Shown here: one piece after another, positions 41,816-49,303 of the stretch
Layout of the letters: every line of letters starts with the position of its first letter
Position numbering within the stretch: the stretch's first letter is position 1
Assembly (NCBI RefSeq): GCF_900239185.1
Contig: NZ_OENA01000053.1
Span: 1-64,000 of the forward strand
Source of the DNA: Tenacibaculum finnmarkense
GTDB taxonomy: Bacteria > Bacteroidota > Bacteroidia > Flavobacteriales > Flavobacteriaceae
DNA length: 64,000 nt
Direction: 5' to 3'
The notes under the pieces: model-generated
The model's database searches: none
The model's input: only the letters and a program-made list of their open reading frames with translations
What the model was told of the DNA's origin: nothing
Made by a program: the position numbers and the translations under genes

Positions 41816-42449
41816 CTATTCATACGTTGGAATTTCGTTTATTATTTTATTATTTGGTATTTATTCGGTACCAAAAATTGTAAAACACTTTCAAACTTCC
41901 GATTTACATACTTTTAATAAAGTACCAAGTTTTGAGTTTATCAATCAAAACGGTAAAACAATTAACAACAAAGATTTTGAAAATAAAGTATATGTTGTAG
42001 AGTTTTTCTTTGCTAGTTGCCCAAGTATTTGCCCTATAATGAATGCTCAAATGGTTACGATTCAAAATGAATTTATAGGGAATCCTAACTTCGGAATTGC
42101 TTCTTTTTCGATTACTCCCGAAATTGATAGCCCAAGGCAATTAAAACAATATGCACTTCAAAATGGCATTAATCATAAAAACTGGCATTTATTAACAGGT
42201 AAATCTGAAGATGTTGTGTATGATTTATCGAACAAAGGATTTAAACTATTTGTAGGAAAAGGCGAAGTTTCGCACGGAGGTTTTGAACATTCAGGCTTGT
42301 TTGCTTTGGTTGATAAAAACGGAAATATCCGTTCTCGTTATGATGAGCATGGAAATCCTATTATGTATTATCGAGCCTTAGATGAACACGGTTTTGGAAA
42401 TCAAATTAAAGAATTAAAACAAGATATTAAGTTATTATTAAAGGAATAA
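41802..42449 (+). CDS. Sco1/SenC family copper chaperone
   Basis: Sco proteins deliver copper or reduce thiols for the CuA site of cytochrome c oxidase subunit II. The frame is open from a GTG at 41772, but the ATG at 41802 opens directly into the membrane anchor (about 8-22) and gives 215 residues. The thioredoxin-like domain has the copper ligands Cys73 and Cys77 in ASCPSICPIMNAQM and His158 or His163 in EVSHGGFEHSGLF. It overlaps the preceding Sco-like gene by 14 bases and is followed by DUF420 after 14 bases. Confidence 0.94.
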   Translation: MKKNNYSYVGISFIILLFGIYSVPKIVKHFQTSDLHTFNKVPSFEFINQNGKTINNKDFENKVYVVEFFFASCPSICPIMNAQMVTIQNEFIGNPNFGIASFSITPEIDSPRQLKQYALQNGINHKNWHLLTGKSEDVVYDLSNKGFKLFVGKGEVSHGGFEHSGLFALVDKNGNIRSRYDEHGNPIMYYRALDEHGFGNQIKELKQDIKLLLKE

Positions 42450-42463
42450 TTTAAACAAGTATT

Positions 42464-42985
42464 ATGAATACAAAAGAACAAAAATATAAAAAATTAATCA
42501 GCATTGTATCTATTGTAATTCCAATAGCTGTGGCGGCATTGTTTGGAATTAAAATTCCTAATGTTGAGCCGTTATCGTTTTTACCACCAATATATGCGAG
42601 TATAAACGGACTAACCGCTGTATTATTAATAGCATCAGTAATTGCGATTAAAAAAGGAAATAAAAAATTACACGAACAACTAAATACTACAGCAATTGCT
42701 TGTTCGGCACTATTTTTAGTACTGTATGTGGCATATCATATGACTTCAGATTCCACCTCATTTGGAGGGCAAGGAATTGTGAAGTATATCTATTTATTTA
42801 TTCTGATAACACATATTATATTATCAATAATTGTAATTCCTTTTGTATTGATTACCTTTATGAGAGCTCGTTTAGGTGATTTCCCTGAACATAAAAAAAT
42901 AGCAAAAATTACGTTTCCTTTATGGTTATATGTTGCTGTAACAGGTGTAATTGTGTATTTAATGATATCTCCATATTATGTATAA
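42464..42985 (+). CDS. DUF420 family membrane protein
   Basis: A 173-residue protein with about five membrane segments. The family is found next to Sco and cytochrome oxidase genes (CtaG-like neighbourhood) and is thought to help oxidase assembly, without proof. Histidines in KKLHEQLN (about 68-75), VAYHMTSD (about 89-96) and ITHIILS lie near membrane edges and could bind metal or heme. It ends inside the start of the next small gene (8-base overlap). Confidence 0.87.
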   Translation: MNTKEQKYKKLISIVSIVIPIAVAALFGIKIPNVEPLSFLPPIYASINGLTAVLLIASVIAIKKGNKKLHEQLNTTAIACSALFLVLYVAYHMTSDSTSFGGQGIVKYIYLFILITHIILSIIVIPFVLITFMRARLGDFPEHKKIAKITFPLWLYVAVTGVIVYLMISPYYV

Positions 42986-43193
42986 AAAACTTTTAATAAT
43001 TTTAGTATTAATTATTTCTTCGGATGCAAATGCCCAATGCGCTATGTGTAAGGCGGTTGTAGAAGGCGGAAATGAAACCATTGCCGAGGGCGTTAATAAC
43101 GGAATTACCTATTTAATGATATTTCCTTATATTTTAGTAGGAGTATTATTTTACTTTATCTATAAACATAAAAAATCATCAAAAAAGTATTAA
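42978..43193 (+). CDS. Small membrane protein with exported CAMC motif (71 aa)
   Basis: A 71-residue protein with a signal peptide (1-19, ending ANA), then the sequence QCAMCKAVVEGGNE with Cys21 and Cys24, then one C-terminal membrane segment (about 43-61) and a lysine-rich tail. The mature part would place a CxxC motif on the periplasmic side. It overlaps the DUF420 gene by 8 bases, so it is a real, translated member of the cluster. The function is unknown; a copper or thiol role in oxidase assembly is suggested by its position. A hairpin follows. Confidence 0.8.
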   Translation: MYKKLLIILVLIISSDANAQCAMCKAVVEGGNETIAEGVNNGITYLMIFPYILVGVLFYFIYKHKKSSKKY

Positions 43194-43199
43194 AAAATG

Positions 43200-43227
43200 A
43201 ACACTCTAAATAAGAGTGTTTTTTTTT
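43200..43227 (+). terminator. Terminator of the Sco/DUF420 cluster
   Basis: Stem AACACTC with GAGTGTT around TAAATAA, followed by nine T. Confidence 0.85.
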
Positions 43228-43402
43228 GTAACATATATTCATTTTAGTCGTCTTATAAAAAAAAGAAACTGGTTTTTTCATTATACTTAAAAATAAAAAA
43301 GAAACCTGTTTAAAAACACATCGTTTAGTAATCAATAACTTAGTAATTTCATTTTATTGATGACTTCTTTTGAATTAGCTAACTATATTAAAAACATTCG
43401 TC

Positions 43403-44737
43403 TTGAAAACAAAAATGGTAATACTCGCAGCTTTATTTACTTCGATAGCTGGTTTTTCTCAAAAACAATGGACATTAAAACAATGTGTTAATCACGCATT
43501 AGAAAATAATATTACTATTAAACAAAATAAGCTACAAATTAAATTAGCTGAAAAAGATACAGAAATAGCAAAAGGTAATTTTTTACCCAACCTAAACGGT
43601 TCTACAAGTTCTAATTTAGGTTTTGGTTCCACTTTACATCCTGTTACAAGAAATTTAGTATCACAAAATACCTTTGGAAACTCATATAGTTTAAATACAG
43701 GAGTAACAATTTTTAATGGTTTTAGAAATTTAAACACTTTAAAACAAGCAAAATTAGGTGTTCAAGCACGTAAATTAGAGGTAGCCAAAATAACCAATGA
43801 TATTTCTTTAAACGTTGTAAATTACTATTTAAATGTACTGTTTGCAAAAGAAAATTTAAAGGTCGCTAAGGTACAGTCTGAAATAAGTAAAAACCAAACA
43901 GCACAAGCAACTATAAAATTTGATGCAGGTGCAATACCAAAAAGTGATTTATTAAATGCAAAAGCAACTGCTGCTAATGACCAACAAAATTTAGTACTAC
44001 AAGAAAACACCTTAAACTTAGCCTTGTTAAATTTAAAGCAAGTATTGCAAGTTTCTAGCCCTAATTTTGATGTAGCAGCTATAAAAATTGATGCACCATC
44101 TGCTGCTTTATTGTATGATTCGGCACAAAGTGTTTACAGCAAAGCGCTTACAAACAGACCTGAAATAGCCAATGCTAAATTGAATATTAAAAATGCAGAT
44201 TTAAGTATTGAAATGGCAAAAGGAGCTTATTTACCAACACTAACAGCCTCAGCAAATGCCGCCACAAATTTTGGGCATAGTTTTGATTTACTTCCAGGGC
44301 AAAAACCTAACACTTACTTTTTTAAACAATTAAAAGATAATTTAGGCTATGGTATTGGGCTTTCATTAAATGTGCCTTTATTCAATCGTTTTCAAACTAA
44401 AAATAGGGTTGCAAAAGCTGCAATTAACAAAGAACAAAGTACTTTTAATTTACAAAGCAAACAATTACAATTAGAACAAGAAATAACAACGTCATTTTTA
44501 GAAGCCAAAGCAGCAGCAAAAACATTTGAAGTAGCAAAAATATCATTAGAAGCACAAAAAGAAGCCTTTAAAAATGCACAAGTAGGTTATAAACATGGTT
44601 CAATAACACAATTTGATTTTGATCAAGTACGCAATAAGTTGGTAACAGCTCAAGGCGTAATGATTCGCTCTAAATACGATTATGTATTTAAAACAAAAGT
44701 CTTAAAATTCTATTTTGGAGAAGCTATTGTTGATTAA
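43403..44737 (+). CDS. TolC family outer membrane efflux protein
   Basis: TolC-type proteins form the outer membrane channel of tripartite export systems. The 444-residue protein has a signal peptide (1-19, ending FSQ), and two OEP repeats: the first opens WTLKQCVNHALENNITIKQ and the second is recognisable by RPEIANAKLNIKNADLSIEMAKGAYLPTL (about 252-280, in parts RPEIANAKLNI and AKGAYLPTL). Long helices rich in Ala and Gln are as expected. The start is TTG, because the later ATG (43415) would lose the basic signal-peptide N-terminus. Unusually, no membrane-fusion or pump gene follows; it may serve a pump encoded elsewhere. Confidence 0.92.
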   Translation: MKTKMVILAALFTSIAGFSQKQWTLKQCVNHALENNITIKQNKLQIKLAEKDTEIAKGNFLPNLNGSTSSNLGFGSTLHPVTRNLVSQNTFGNSYSLNTGVTIFNGFRNLNTLKQAKLGVQARKLEVAKITNDISLNVVNYYLNVLFAKENLKVAKVQSEISKNQTAQATIKFDAGAIPKSDLLNAKATAANDQQNLVLQENTLNLALLNLKQVLQVSSPNFDVAAIKIDAPSAALLYDSAQSVYSKALTNRPEIANAKLNIKNADLSIEMAKGAYLPTLTASANAATNFGHSFDLLPGQKPNTYFFKQLKDNLGYGIGLSLNVPLFNRFQTKNRVAKAAINKEQSTFNLQSKQLQLEQEITTSFLEAKAAAKTFEVAKISLEAQKEAFKNAQVGYKHGSITQFDFDQVRNKLVTAQGVMIRSKYDYVFKTKVLKFYFGEAIVD

Positions 44738-44760
44738 TAATCACATTATTTTAGACTAAA

Positions 44761-44795
44761 AAACGGCGTTATGTAAAAACTAACGCCATTTTTTG
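44761..44795 (+). terminator. Terminator of the tolC-like gene
   Basis: Stem GGCGTTA with TAACGCC around a 9-base loop, flanked by A and T runs. Confidence 0.8.
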
Positions 44796-44804
44796 TTTAT
44801 AATG

Positions 44805-44812
44805 TATCTTTG
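44805..44812 (+). promoter_or_regulatory. Promoter -7 box (TATCTTTG) of tsaB
   Basis: Matches TAnnTTTG, 32 bases before the TTG start. Confidence 0.6.
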
Positions 44813-44844
44813 CAAAAAATTTGTAATAAATAAATAGATTTCAA

Positions 44845-45522
44845 TTGGCAATAATTTTAAATATAGAAACAGCAACCAAAAATTGTTCGGTATGCTTAGC
44901 AGAAAATGGCGAAATTATCGCTATTAGAGAATTAAACGACGGTAATTACTCTCATGCAGAAAAATTACATCCATTTATTCAAGAACTTTTAACCCAAGCA
45001 AAGATAACAGCTCCTAATATTGATGCCGTAGCCGTTAGTAAAGGACCAGGTTCATACACAGGGCTTCGCATTGGTGTTTCGGCAGCAAAAGGAATTTGTT
45101 TTGCCATAGATAAACCGTTGATTTCTATTGAAACATTAAATTCATTAGCACATAGTATTTCTGTAGATCAAGGTTTAATTGTACCGATGTTAGACGCTCG
45201 CAGAATGGAAGTATATTCAGCAGTTTACAACTCAAAATATGAAGATGTACGTGAAATTCAAGCTCAAATTATTGATGAAAACTCTTTTAAAGAAGAATTA
45301 GCACAAGGAAATGTTTATTTCTTAGGCGATGGAGCAGCCAAATGTAAAGAAATATTACAGCATGATAACGCTATTTTTATTGAAGATAAATTTCCGTCGG
45401 CAACACAAATGGCAGTATTAAGTGAGGCTAAATACAAAAAAAACGACATCGAAGATGTCGCTTATTTTGAACCTTTTTATTTAAAAGATTTTGTTGCTGG
45501 TGTTGAAAAAAAGAAAGTTTAA
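44845..45522 (+). CDS. tsaB: tRNA threonylcarbamoyladenosine biosynthesis protein TsaB
   Basis: TsaB is the partner of TsaD in making t6A at position 37 of ANN-decoding tRNAs. The 225-residue protein has the ASKHA N-terminus ILNIETATKNCSVCLAENGE (about 4-23), SHAEKLHPFIQELL (about 36-49) and AVSKGPGSYTGLRIGVSAAKG (about 63-83, in parts SKGPGSYTGLRIG), and it lacks the metal-binding HxxxH of TsaD. The start is TTG, in frame with the first strand. It converges with mscS and overlaps its end by 4 bases. Confidence 0.95.
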   Translation: MAIILNIETATKNCSVCLAENGEIIAIRELNDGNYSHAEKLHPFIQELLTQAKITAPNIDAVAVSKGPGSYTGLRIGVSAAKGICFAIDKPLISIETLNSLAHSISVDQGLIVPMLDARRMEVYSAVYNSKYEDVREIQAQIIDENSFKEELAQGNVYFLGDGAAKCKEILQHDNAIFIEDKFPSATQMAVLSEAKYKKNDIEDVAYFEPFYLKDFVAGVEKKKV

Positions 45523-46325
45523 GCTTCTTTTTGAATTTCAACAGCATGTGGATAAGGAATTTCAATTCCAGCCTTGTCTAATGCTATTTTCATATTTTCA
45601 ATAATATAAAAATGAGCCGTCCAATAATCGGCAGATTTCACCCAAGTTCTTGTGGTAAAATTAACAGAACTATCTGCTAATTCACTAACCATAACAGCAG
45701 GTTCAGGATTTTTCAAAGCATAAGGAGTATTGTTTAAAACACTTAACAATACCTCTTTTGTTTGTTTGATATCAGCATCATAAGAAACGCCAAAAACCAA
45801 ATCAACACGCCTGTTTTCTTCCGAAGAATAATTAACAATATTTCCGTTAGATAATATTCCGTTAGGAACAATAACCTCTCTATTATCAATAGTGTTTAAC
45901 TTGGTTGTAAAAATTTGAATCTCTTTAACAGTACCTTGTTCACCTTGCGCTTCAATATAGTCACCAATTTTAAAAGGCTTAAAAACCATAATTAATGCAC
46001 CACCTGCAAAGTTAGATAAAGCACCTTGTAATGCCATACCAATAGCCAAACCTAAAGCGGCAATAATTGCTGCAAAAGAGGTTGTTTCTATCCCTAATTG
46101 ACCTGCAACAGTAACGAATAAAAATATTTTTAAACCCCAGCCAATTAAACTAGCTAAAAAACCCTGTAAAGAGGCATCTAAATTACGTTTTAGCATTAAT
46201 TGATTTACTGCTTTTGTTACAATTTTAATAACCCAAAGCCCTACAAATAAAAGAATTAATGCCGAAATTACTTTTGGGCCAAATTCAAATAAAAGGTCTT
46301 TTAATTTTAGGATGTTTTGTTCCAT
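45519..46325 (-). CDS. mscS: Small-conductance mechanosensitive channel (MscS family)
   Basis: MscS opens on membrane tension and releases solutes on osmotic downshock. The 268-residue protein has three membrane segments (about 15-33, 52-73 and 80-105), the pore helix GLAIGMALQGALSNFAGGALIMVFKPF (about 91-117, in parts GMALQGALSNFAGG), and the cytoplasmic beta and alpha/beta domains starting at KIGDYIEAQGEQGTVKEI. Length and layout are those of minimal MscS. It is a single gene. Confidence 0.95.
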   Translation of the reverse strand: MEQNILKLKDLLFEFGPKVISALILLFVGLWVIKIVTKAVNQLMLKRNLDASLQGFLASLIGWGLKIFLFVTVAGQLGIETTSFAAIIAALGLAIGMALQGALSNFAGGALIMVFKPFKIGDYIEAQGEQGTVKEIQIFTTKLNTIDNREVIVPNGILSNGNIVNYSSEENRRVDLVFGVSYDADIKQTKEVLLSVLNNTPYALKNPEPAVMVSELADSSVNFTTRTWVKSADYWTAHFYIIENMKIALDKAGIEIPYPHAVEIQKEA

Positions 46326-46479
46326 TTTATGATTTTTTAAATTAGAGTGTAAAAGTAAAGTATAAATTTAAAAATATCTGTAAAATTTATTTAAATGAAA
46401 AAATAAATAAACGACACTAAAACTCTAAAAATAGGAACTATATAAAGGTATTTAGAGTTTTGTTTTGTTGTTTTATTTT

Positions 46480-46572
46480 GAAGCAATTTCCCGCTTTCCG
46501 CACTCGCTTTTTTTATTTTTTCAAAAAGAAAAATAAAAAAGAGCTCAAACAAATGCTTCAATCGGGGCTAGG
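46480..46572 (+). repeat. Dispersed repeat, copy A
   Basis: Begins GAAGCAATTTCCCGCTTTCC and ends CAATCGGGGCTAGG, with an internal near-palindrome of T and A runs around TCAAAAAGA. The inverted copy lies at 58158-58243 with the same end blocks (CCTAGCCCCGATT and GCGGGAAATTGCTTC). No coding capacity. Confidence 0.85.
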
Positions 46573-46644
46573 CATTGTTACTAATCTTCAACTATTTTAC
46601 AAAATAGCTTGTATCTTCTTTAAAAAAAAGAGGCGCAATTGTAT

Positions 46645-46676
46645 TCAGGTTCACATCCTGATTTGCCGTAATTTTT
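46645..46676 (+). repeat. Degenerate core of the 10307-10480 element
   Basis: 32 bases around CATCCTGATTTG match 10377-10408 at about 26 positions. The flanking inverted arms are only weakly recognisable, so it is an old or partial copy. Confidence 0.5.
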
Positions 46677-46756
46677 AGCTTTTTTTTGATGATTCTTGTC
46701 AATTCGAGTGTTTTCTTGAAGCTATTTTGACTATAGGTGTTTGTTTTTGGCTAAAA

Positions 46757-46789
46757 AAAAGCAGTTTTGCTTTCACAAAACCGCTTTTA
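46757..46789 (-). terminator. Terminator of the dodecin gene
   Basis: Arms AAAAGCAGTTTTG and CAAAACCGCTTTT with one internal mismatch, followed by T on the minus strand. Confidence 0.75.
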
Positions 46790-46810
46790 TAATAGTAAGT
46801 ATTTATAAAA

Positions 46811-47011
46811 TTACTTTACTTCAAAAGTAATTTTTAAGTTGACTCTAAATTCGGTAACATCATCGCCATCAACCACTGCACTTTGCGATTGTACAAATAC
46901 CGATTTAATATTTTTTACCGATTTAGAAGCTTGTTTTACTGCTTTTCTTGTTGCTTCTTCCCAACTTTTATCAGAATTAGATAAAACCTCAATAACTTTC
47001 ATAACTGCCAT
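46811..47011 (-). CDS. Dodecin family flavin-binding protein
   Basis: Dodecins are 12-subunit shells of small proteins that store or buffer flavins. The 66-residue protein fits: VMKVIEVLSNSDKSWEEATRKAV with the SW(E) segment at 15-17, whose tryptophan stacks on flavin, then a helix, and VTEFRVNLKITFEVK as the last strand. The length is normal for the family. It is a single gene with its own terminator. Confidence 0.93.
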   Translation of the reverse strand: MAVMKVIEVLSNSDKSWEEATRKAVKQASKSVKNIKSVFVQSQSAVVDGDDVTEFRVNLKITFEVK

Positions 47012-47147
47012 ATTATTTTTGTTTAAAATAGTTAATACGCTGTGAATATAGTGATTATAAAATAAAATTAAGGATTAAATAATGTGCTAGAAAATCCCAA
47101 TGTTAAATTAATGTTACGTAAATGGTTGTTTTATGTAAATTTTTTTG

Positions 47148-47155
47148 TATATTTG
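47148..47155 (+). promoter_or_regulatory. Promoter -7 box (TATATTTG) of the YwqK-like gene
   Basis: Matches TAnnTTTG, 39 bases before the ATG. Confidence 0.5.
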
Positions 47156-47194
47156 TAATATCGAAAGAGAATATTAATTTAAAAAAAAACATAC

Positions 47195-47542
47195 ATGAAA
47201 AAATTTATATTAGTTGTTTGCATATTATCTATATCATTATTGCAAGCTCAGGGTACAGAAACAACGTTTGAAAAAGAAAATGATTTAGTAAAAGCTACTT
47301 ACTTTCATGAAAATGGTCAAGTAAAAGAACAAGGCTTTTTTAAAGATAAAAAATTAACAGGAACTTGGATTTCTTTTAATGAAAAAGGCATTAAAACTAC
47401 GATTGCACATTATGAAGCAGGAAAAAAAGTAGGGAAATGGTTTATGTGGAAAGAAGATGGTTTAAAAGAAATTGACTACAATAATAATGTTATTGCAAGT
47501 GTTCAAACCTGGAAAGAGGAAACAAAAATGGCTATTAAATAG
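47195..47542 (+). CDS. YwqK/MORN-repeat exported protein
   Basis: A 115-residue protein with a signal peptide (1-18) and three short MORN-like repeats of the YwqK type: KATYFHENGQVKEQGFFKDKKLTGTWISF (parts YFHENGQVKEQGFF and KLTGTWISFNEKG), then AHYEAGKKVGKWFMWKEDGLKE. Many such proteins carry the name toxin-antitoxin YwqK antitoxin, but there is no toxin partner here and the export signal argues against a cytoplasmic antitoxin. The function is unknown. It is a single gene ending at a strong hairpin. Confidence 0.85.
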   Translation: MKKFILVVCILSISLLQAQGTETTFEKENDLVKATYFHENGQVKEQGFFKDKKLTGTWISFNEKGIKTTIAHYEAGKKVGKWFMWKEDGLKEIDYNNNVIASVQTWKEETKMAIK

Positions 47543-47593
47543 TTTTCAATAGCTATAGTGTGTTAACAATAATTTCTTATTGTTAATAAATTG

Positions 47594-47632
47594 GAAATAA
47601 CCAAGTACAAATTTGTACTTGGTTATTTTTTT
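47594..47632. terminator. Bidirectional terminator between the YwqK-like gene and the RNase H gene
   Basis: A long near-perfect palindrome (AAATAACCAAGTACAAA and its complement) followed by T, between convergent genes. Confidence 0.9.
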
Positions 47633-47638
47633 GTTATT

Positions 47639-48274
47639 TTATTTCCTACCAAAATCGGCAGGTATTTCGCCCCAAGCCTTGGTTTCCCATTTTAATATTG
47701 GGTTGTTATAGGTATTTTCTTTGAGCCATTTTTCGGCGCGTTTTATTAAAGCTAGCACATCATTATTGCTAGGGTCAAAAACAATATTGGTTCTGCATTG
47801 TTTTTTTTGAACCCAACTCATCGCTGTTCTAGAATCAGAATAAATAGGGTAGGTGTCCATTTTTTTATTCTTTAAAAGAGCAATTCCGTGTACTAAAGCT
47901 AAAAATTCACCAATATTATTGGTGCCTTTTTTAAAAGGACCTAATCTGAAAATTTCTTTTTTACTTTTTGTTAAAACACCCCTGTATTCCATTGCACCGG
48001 GGTTTCCTGAACAAGCTGCATCTACTGAAATACTTTCTAAATTTGGTGTTCCGTAGCTTGCTTTTTCTTTATCAGATAAAATAACTTTTTTGGTGTCTTT
48101 TCCTTTATAGTCATCGTAACTTTTGGTAAAAGCGATTTCGGCTTGTTTTTGATCGATAAAAGCCTTGTATTGGGCTCCTTGAAAATTGGTAATTTGCTTT
48201 TTACAAACATTCCAGGAAGTAAAAACACCTGTTTTTTGACCTTTCCAAACGACGTAATATTTTTTTTTAGCCAT
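47639..48274 (-). CDS. rnhA: Ribonuclease H family protein with N-terminal viroplasmin domain
   Basis: RNase H cuts RNA in RNA-DNA hybrids. The 211-residue protein has an N-terminal viroplasmin/RNase H hybrid-binding domain (about 4-48: YYVVWKGQKTGVFTSW, QYKAFIDQKQAEIAF) and a C-terminal RNase H1 domain with catalytic Asp85 in DAACSGNPG, Glu123 in NIGEFLALVHG, Asp147 in YSDSRTAMSW and Asp207 in IPADFGRK. All four acids are present. The arrangement is that of eukaryotic RNase H1 and is common in Bacteroidota. purN lies 9 bases upstream, so the two genes are co-transcribed. Confidence 0.95.
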   Translation of the reverse strand: MAKKKYYVVWKGQKTGVFTSWNVCKKQITNFQGAQYKAFIDQKQAEIAFTKSYDDYKGKDTKKVILSDKEKASYGTPNLESISVDAACSGNPGAMEYRGVLTKSKKEIFRLGPFKKGTNNIGEFLALVHGIALLKNKKMDTYPIYSDSRTAMSWVQKKQCRTNIVFDPSNNDVLALIKRAEKWLKENTYNNPILKWETKAWGEIPADFGRK

Positions 48275-48283
48275 TTTTTGATA

Positions 48284-48871
48284 TTACTTCTTCAAGTCTT
48301 CTTCAATAATTTTTTCAATGACCTGTTCAATAACTTGAGGAAAATTATCCTGCTCTAAAATATGAATTTTAGCGGCTATATCATCCGAAGAATCCGAAGG
48401 AATTAAAGCTGTTTTTGCCTGAAAAATAATAGCCCCTTCATCGTAATTTTCATTTACATAATGAATGGTAATACCTGTTTCAGCCTCCTTATTTTCTTTA
48501 ACTGCCTTATGAACATTATTCCCATACATGCCTTTTCCACCGTATTTTGGCAGTAAAGCAGGGTGAATATTGATGATTTTATTAGGAAAAGCAGCAACTA
48601 TTTTAGCAGGAATACGCCATAAAAAACCGGCAAGTACAATTATGTCAGCTTCTGCTTGTAAAAAAGATAAAACAGTGTCATCTTCTGTAAAACTCTCTTT
48701 ATCAAATAATGACGCGTCAATTCGTAGGCGTTCACACCTGTCAAAAACTTTGGCATGTTCATTGTTAGATAGTACATGAGTAACGGTGGCGGTTGTACTT
48801 TTTTGAAAGTATTTAATAATATTTTCGGCATTACTACCCGAACCTGAAGCAAAAATTACAATACGTTTCAT
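48284..48871 (-). CDS. purN: Phosphoribosylglycinamide formyltransferase
   Basis: PurN transfers a formyl group from 10-formyl-tetrahydrofolate in the third step of purine synthesis. The 195-residue protein has the Rossmann start RIVIFASGSGSNAENI (3-18) and the catalytic segment NIHPALLPKYGGKGMYG (about 95-111) with Asn and His, and a later catalytic Asp in the VNENYDEGAIIFQ block. The length is slightly shorter than E. coli (212). It is the first gene of the purN-rnhA pair and is divergent from acpP. Confidence 0.95.
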   Translation of the reverse strand: MKRIVIFASGSGSNAENIIKYFQKSTTATVTHVLSNNEHAKVFDRCERLRIDASLFDKESFTEDDTVLSFLQAEADIIVLAGFLWRIPAKIVAAFPNKIINIHPALLPKYGGKGMYGNNVHKAVKENKEAETGITIHYVNENYDEGAIIFQAKTALIPSDSSDDIAAKIHILEQDNFPQVIEQVIEKIIEEDLKK

Positions 48872-49010
48872 GTTAAATTTGATTATTTTGTTACTACAAA
48901 AAAAAGAATAATTATTAACAACGACGGTGTTTGTAGCAAAAGATTTAGAATTATTTTTATATAAAACATCACATTTTTGTGCAAAAGTTAGTATTAATAG
49001 CTAAGATTTG

Positions 49011-49018
49011 TATTTTTG
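49011..49018 (+). promoter_or_regulatory. Promoter -7 box (TATTTTTG) of the acpP-fabF-rnc-pyk unit
   Basis: Matches TAnnTTTG, 31 bases before the acpP ATG, and lies inside the longer open frame that would start at 49008, which rules out that start. Confidence 0.65.
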
Positions 49019-49049
49019 CCTCGACTTTAAATTTAAAAACAAACAAATT

Positions 49050-49286
49050 ATGTCAGACATAGCATCAAGAGTAAAAGCAATTATCGTAGATAAATTAGGA
49101 GTAGACGATAACGAAGTAGCTAACGAAGCAAGCTTCACAAATGATTTAGGAGCAGATTCATTAGATACTGTTGAATTAATCATGGAATTCGAAAAAGAAT
49201 TTGATATCCAAATTCCAGACGATCAAGCAGAAAACATTGGAACTGTTGGACAGGCAGTTAGCTATATTGAAGAAGCTAAAAAATAA
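49050..49286 (+). CDS. acpP: Acyl carrier protein
   Basis: AcpP carries growing fatty acyl chains on phosphopantetheine. The 78-residue protein starts at the ATG of MSDIASRV; the upstream codons of the open frame contain a promoter box and are not ACP-like. The modified serine is Ser37 in [10 protein letters not shown]. The helix-rich acidic sequence and length are standard. fabF follows after 17 bases. Confidence 0.98.
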   Translation: MSDIASRVKAIIVDKLGVDDNEVANEASFTNDLGADSLDTVELIMEFEKEFDIQIPDDQAENIGTVGQAVSYIEEAKK

Positions 49287-49303
49287 TTTTATATAAAATT
49301 CAT

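Larger units (their letters stand above)
46326..46810. other. 485-base intergenic region with repeats, no gene
   Basis: Between mscS and dodecin. It holds a 93-base repeat (46480-46572), a degenerate repeat core (46645-46676) and the dodecin terminator. A 72-codon open frame crosses the repeat but is low-complexity and is not counted as a gene. Confidence 0.7.

Noticed and set aside
46460-46678. 72-codon open frame as a gene
   Set aside because: It runs through a dispersed non-coding repeat and is low-complexity (Lys/Phe runs from A/T tracts).
47195-47542. Antitoxin of a toxin-antitoxin system
   Set aside because: The product has a signal peptide and MORN-like repeats, and there is no adjacent toxin gene.
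49008-49049. N-terminal extension of acyl carrier protein
   Set aside because: It contains a TATTTTTG promoter box and is not found in ACPs.
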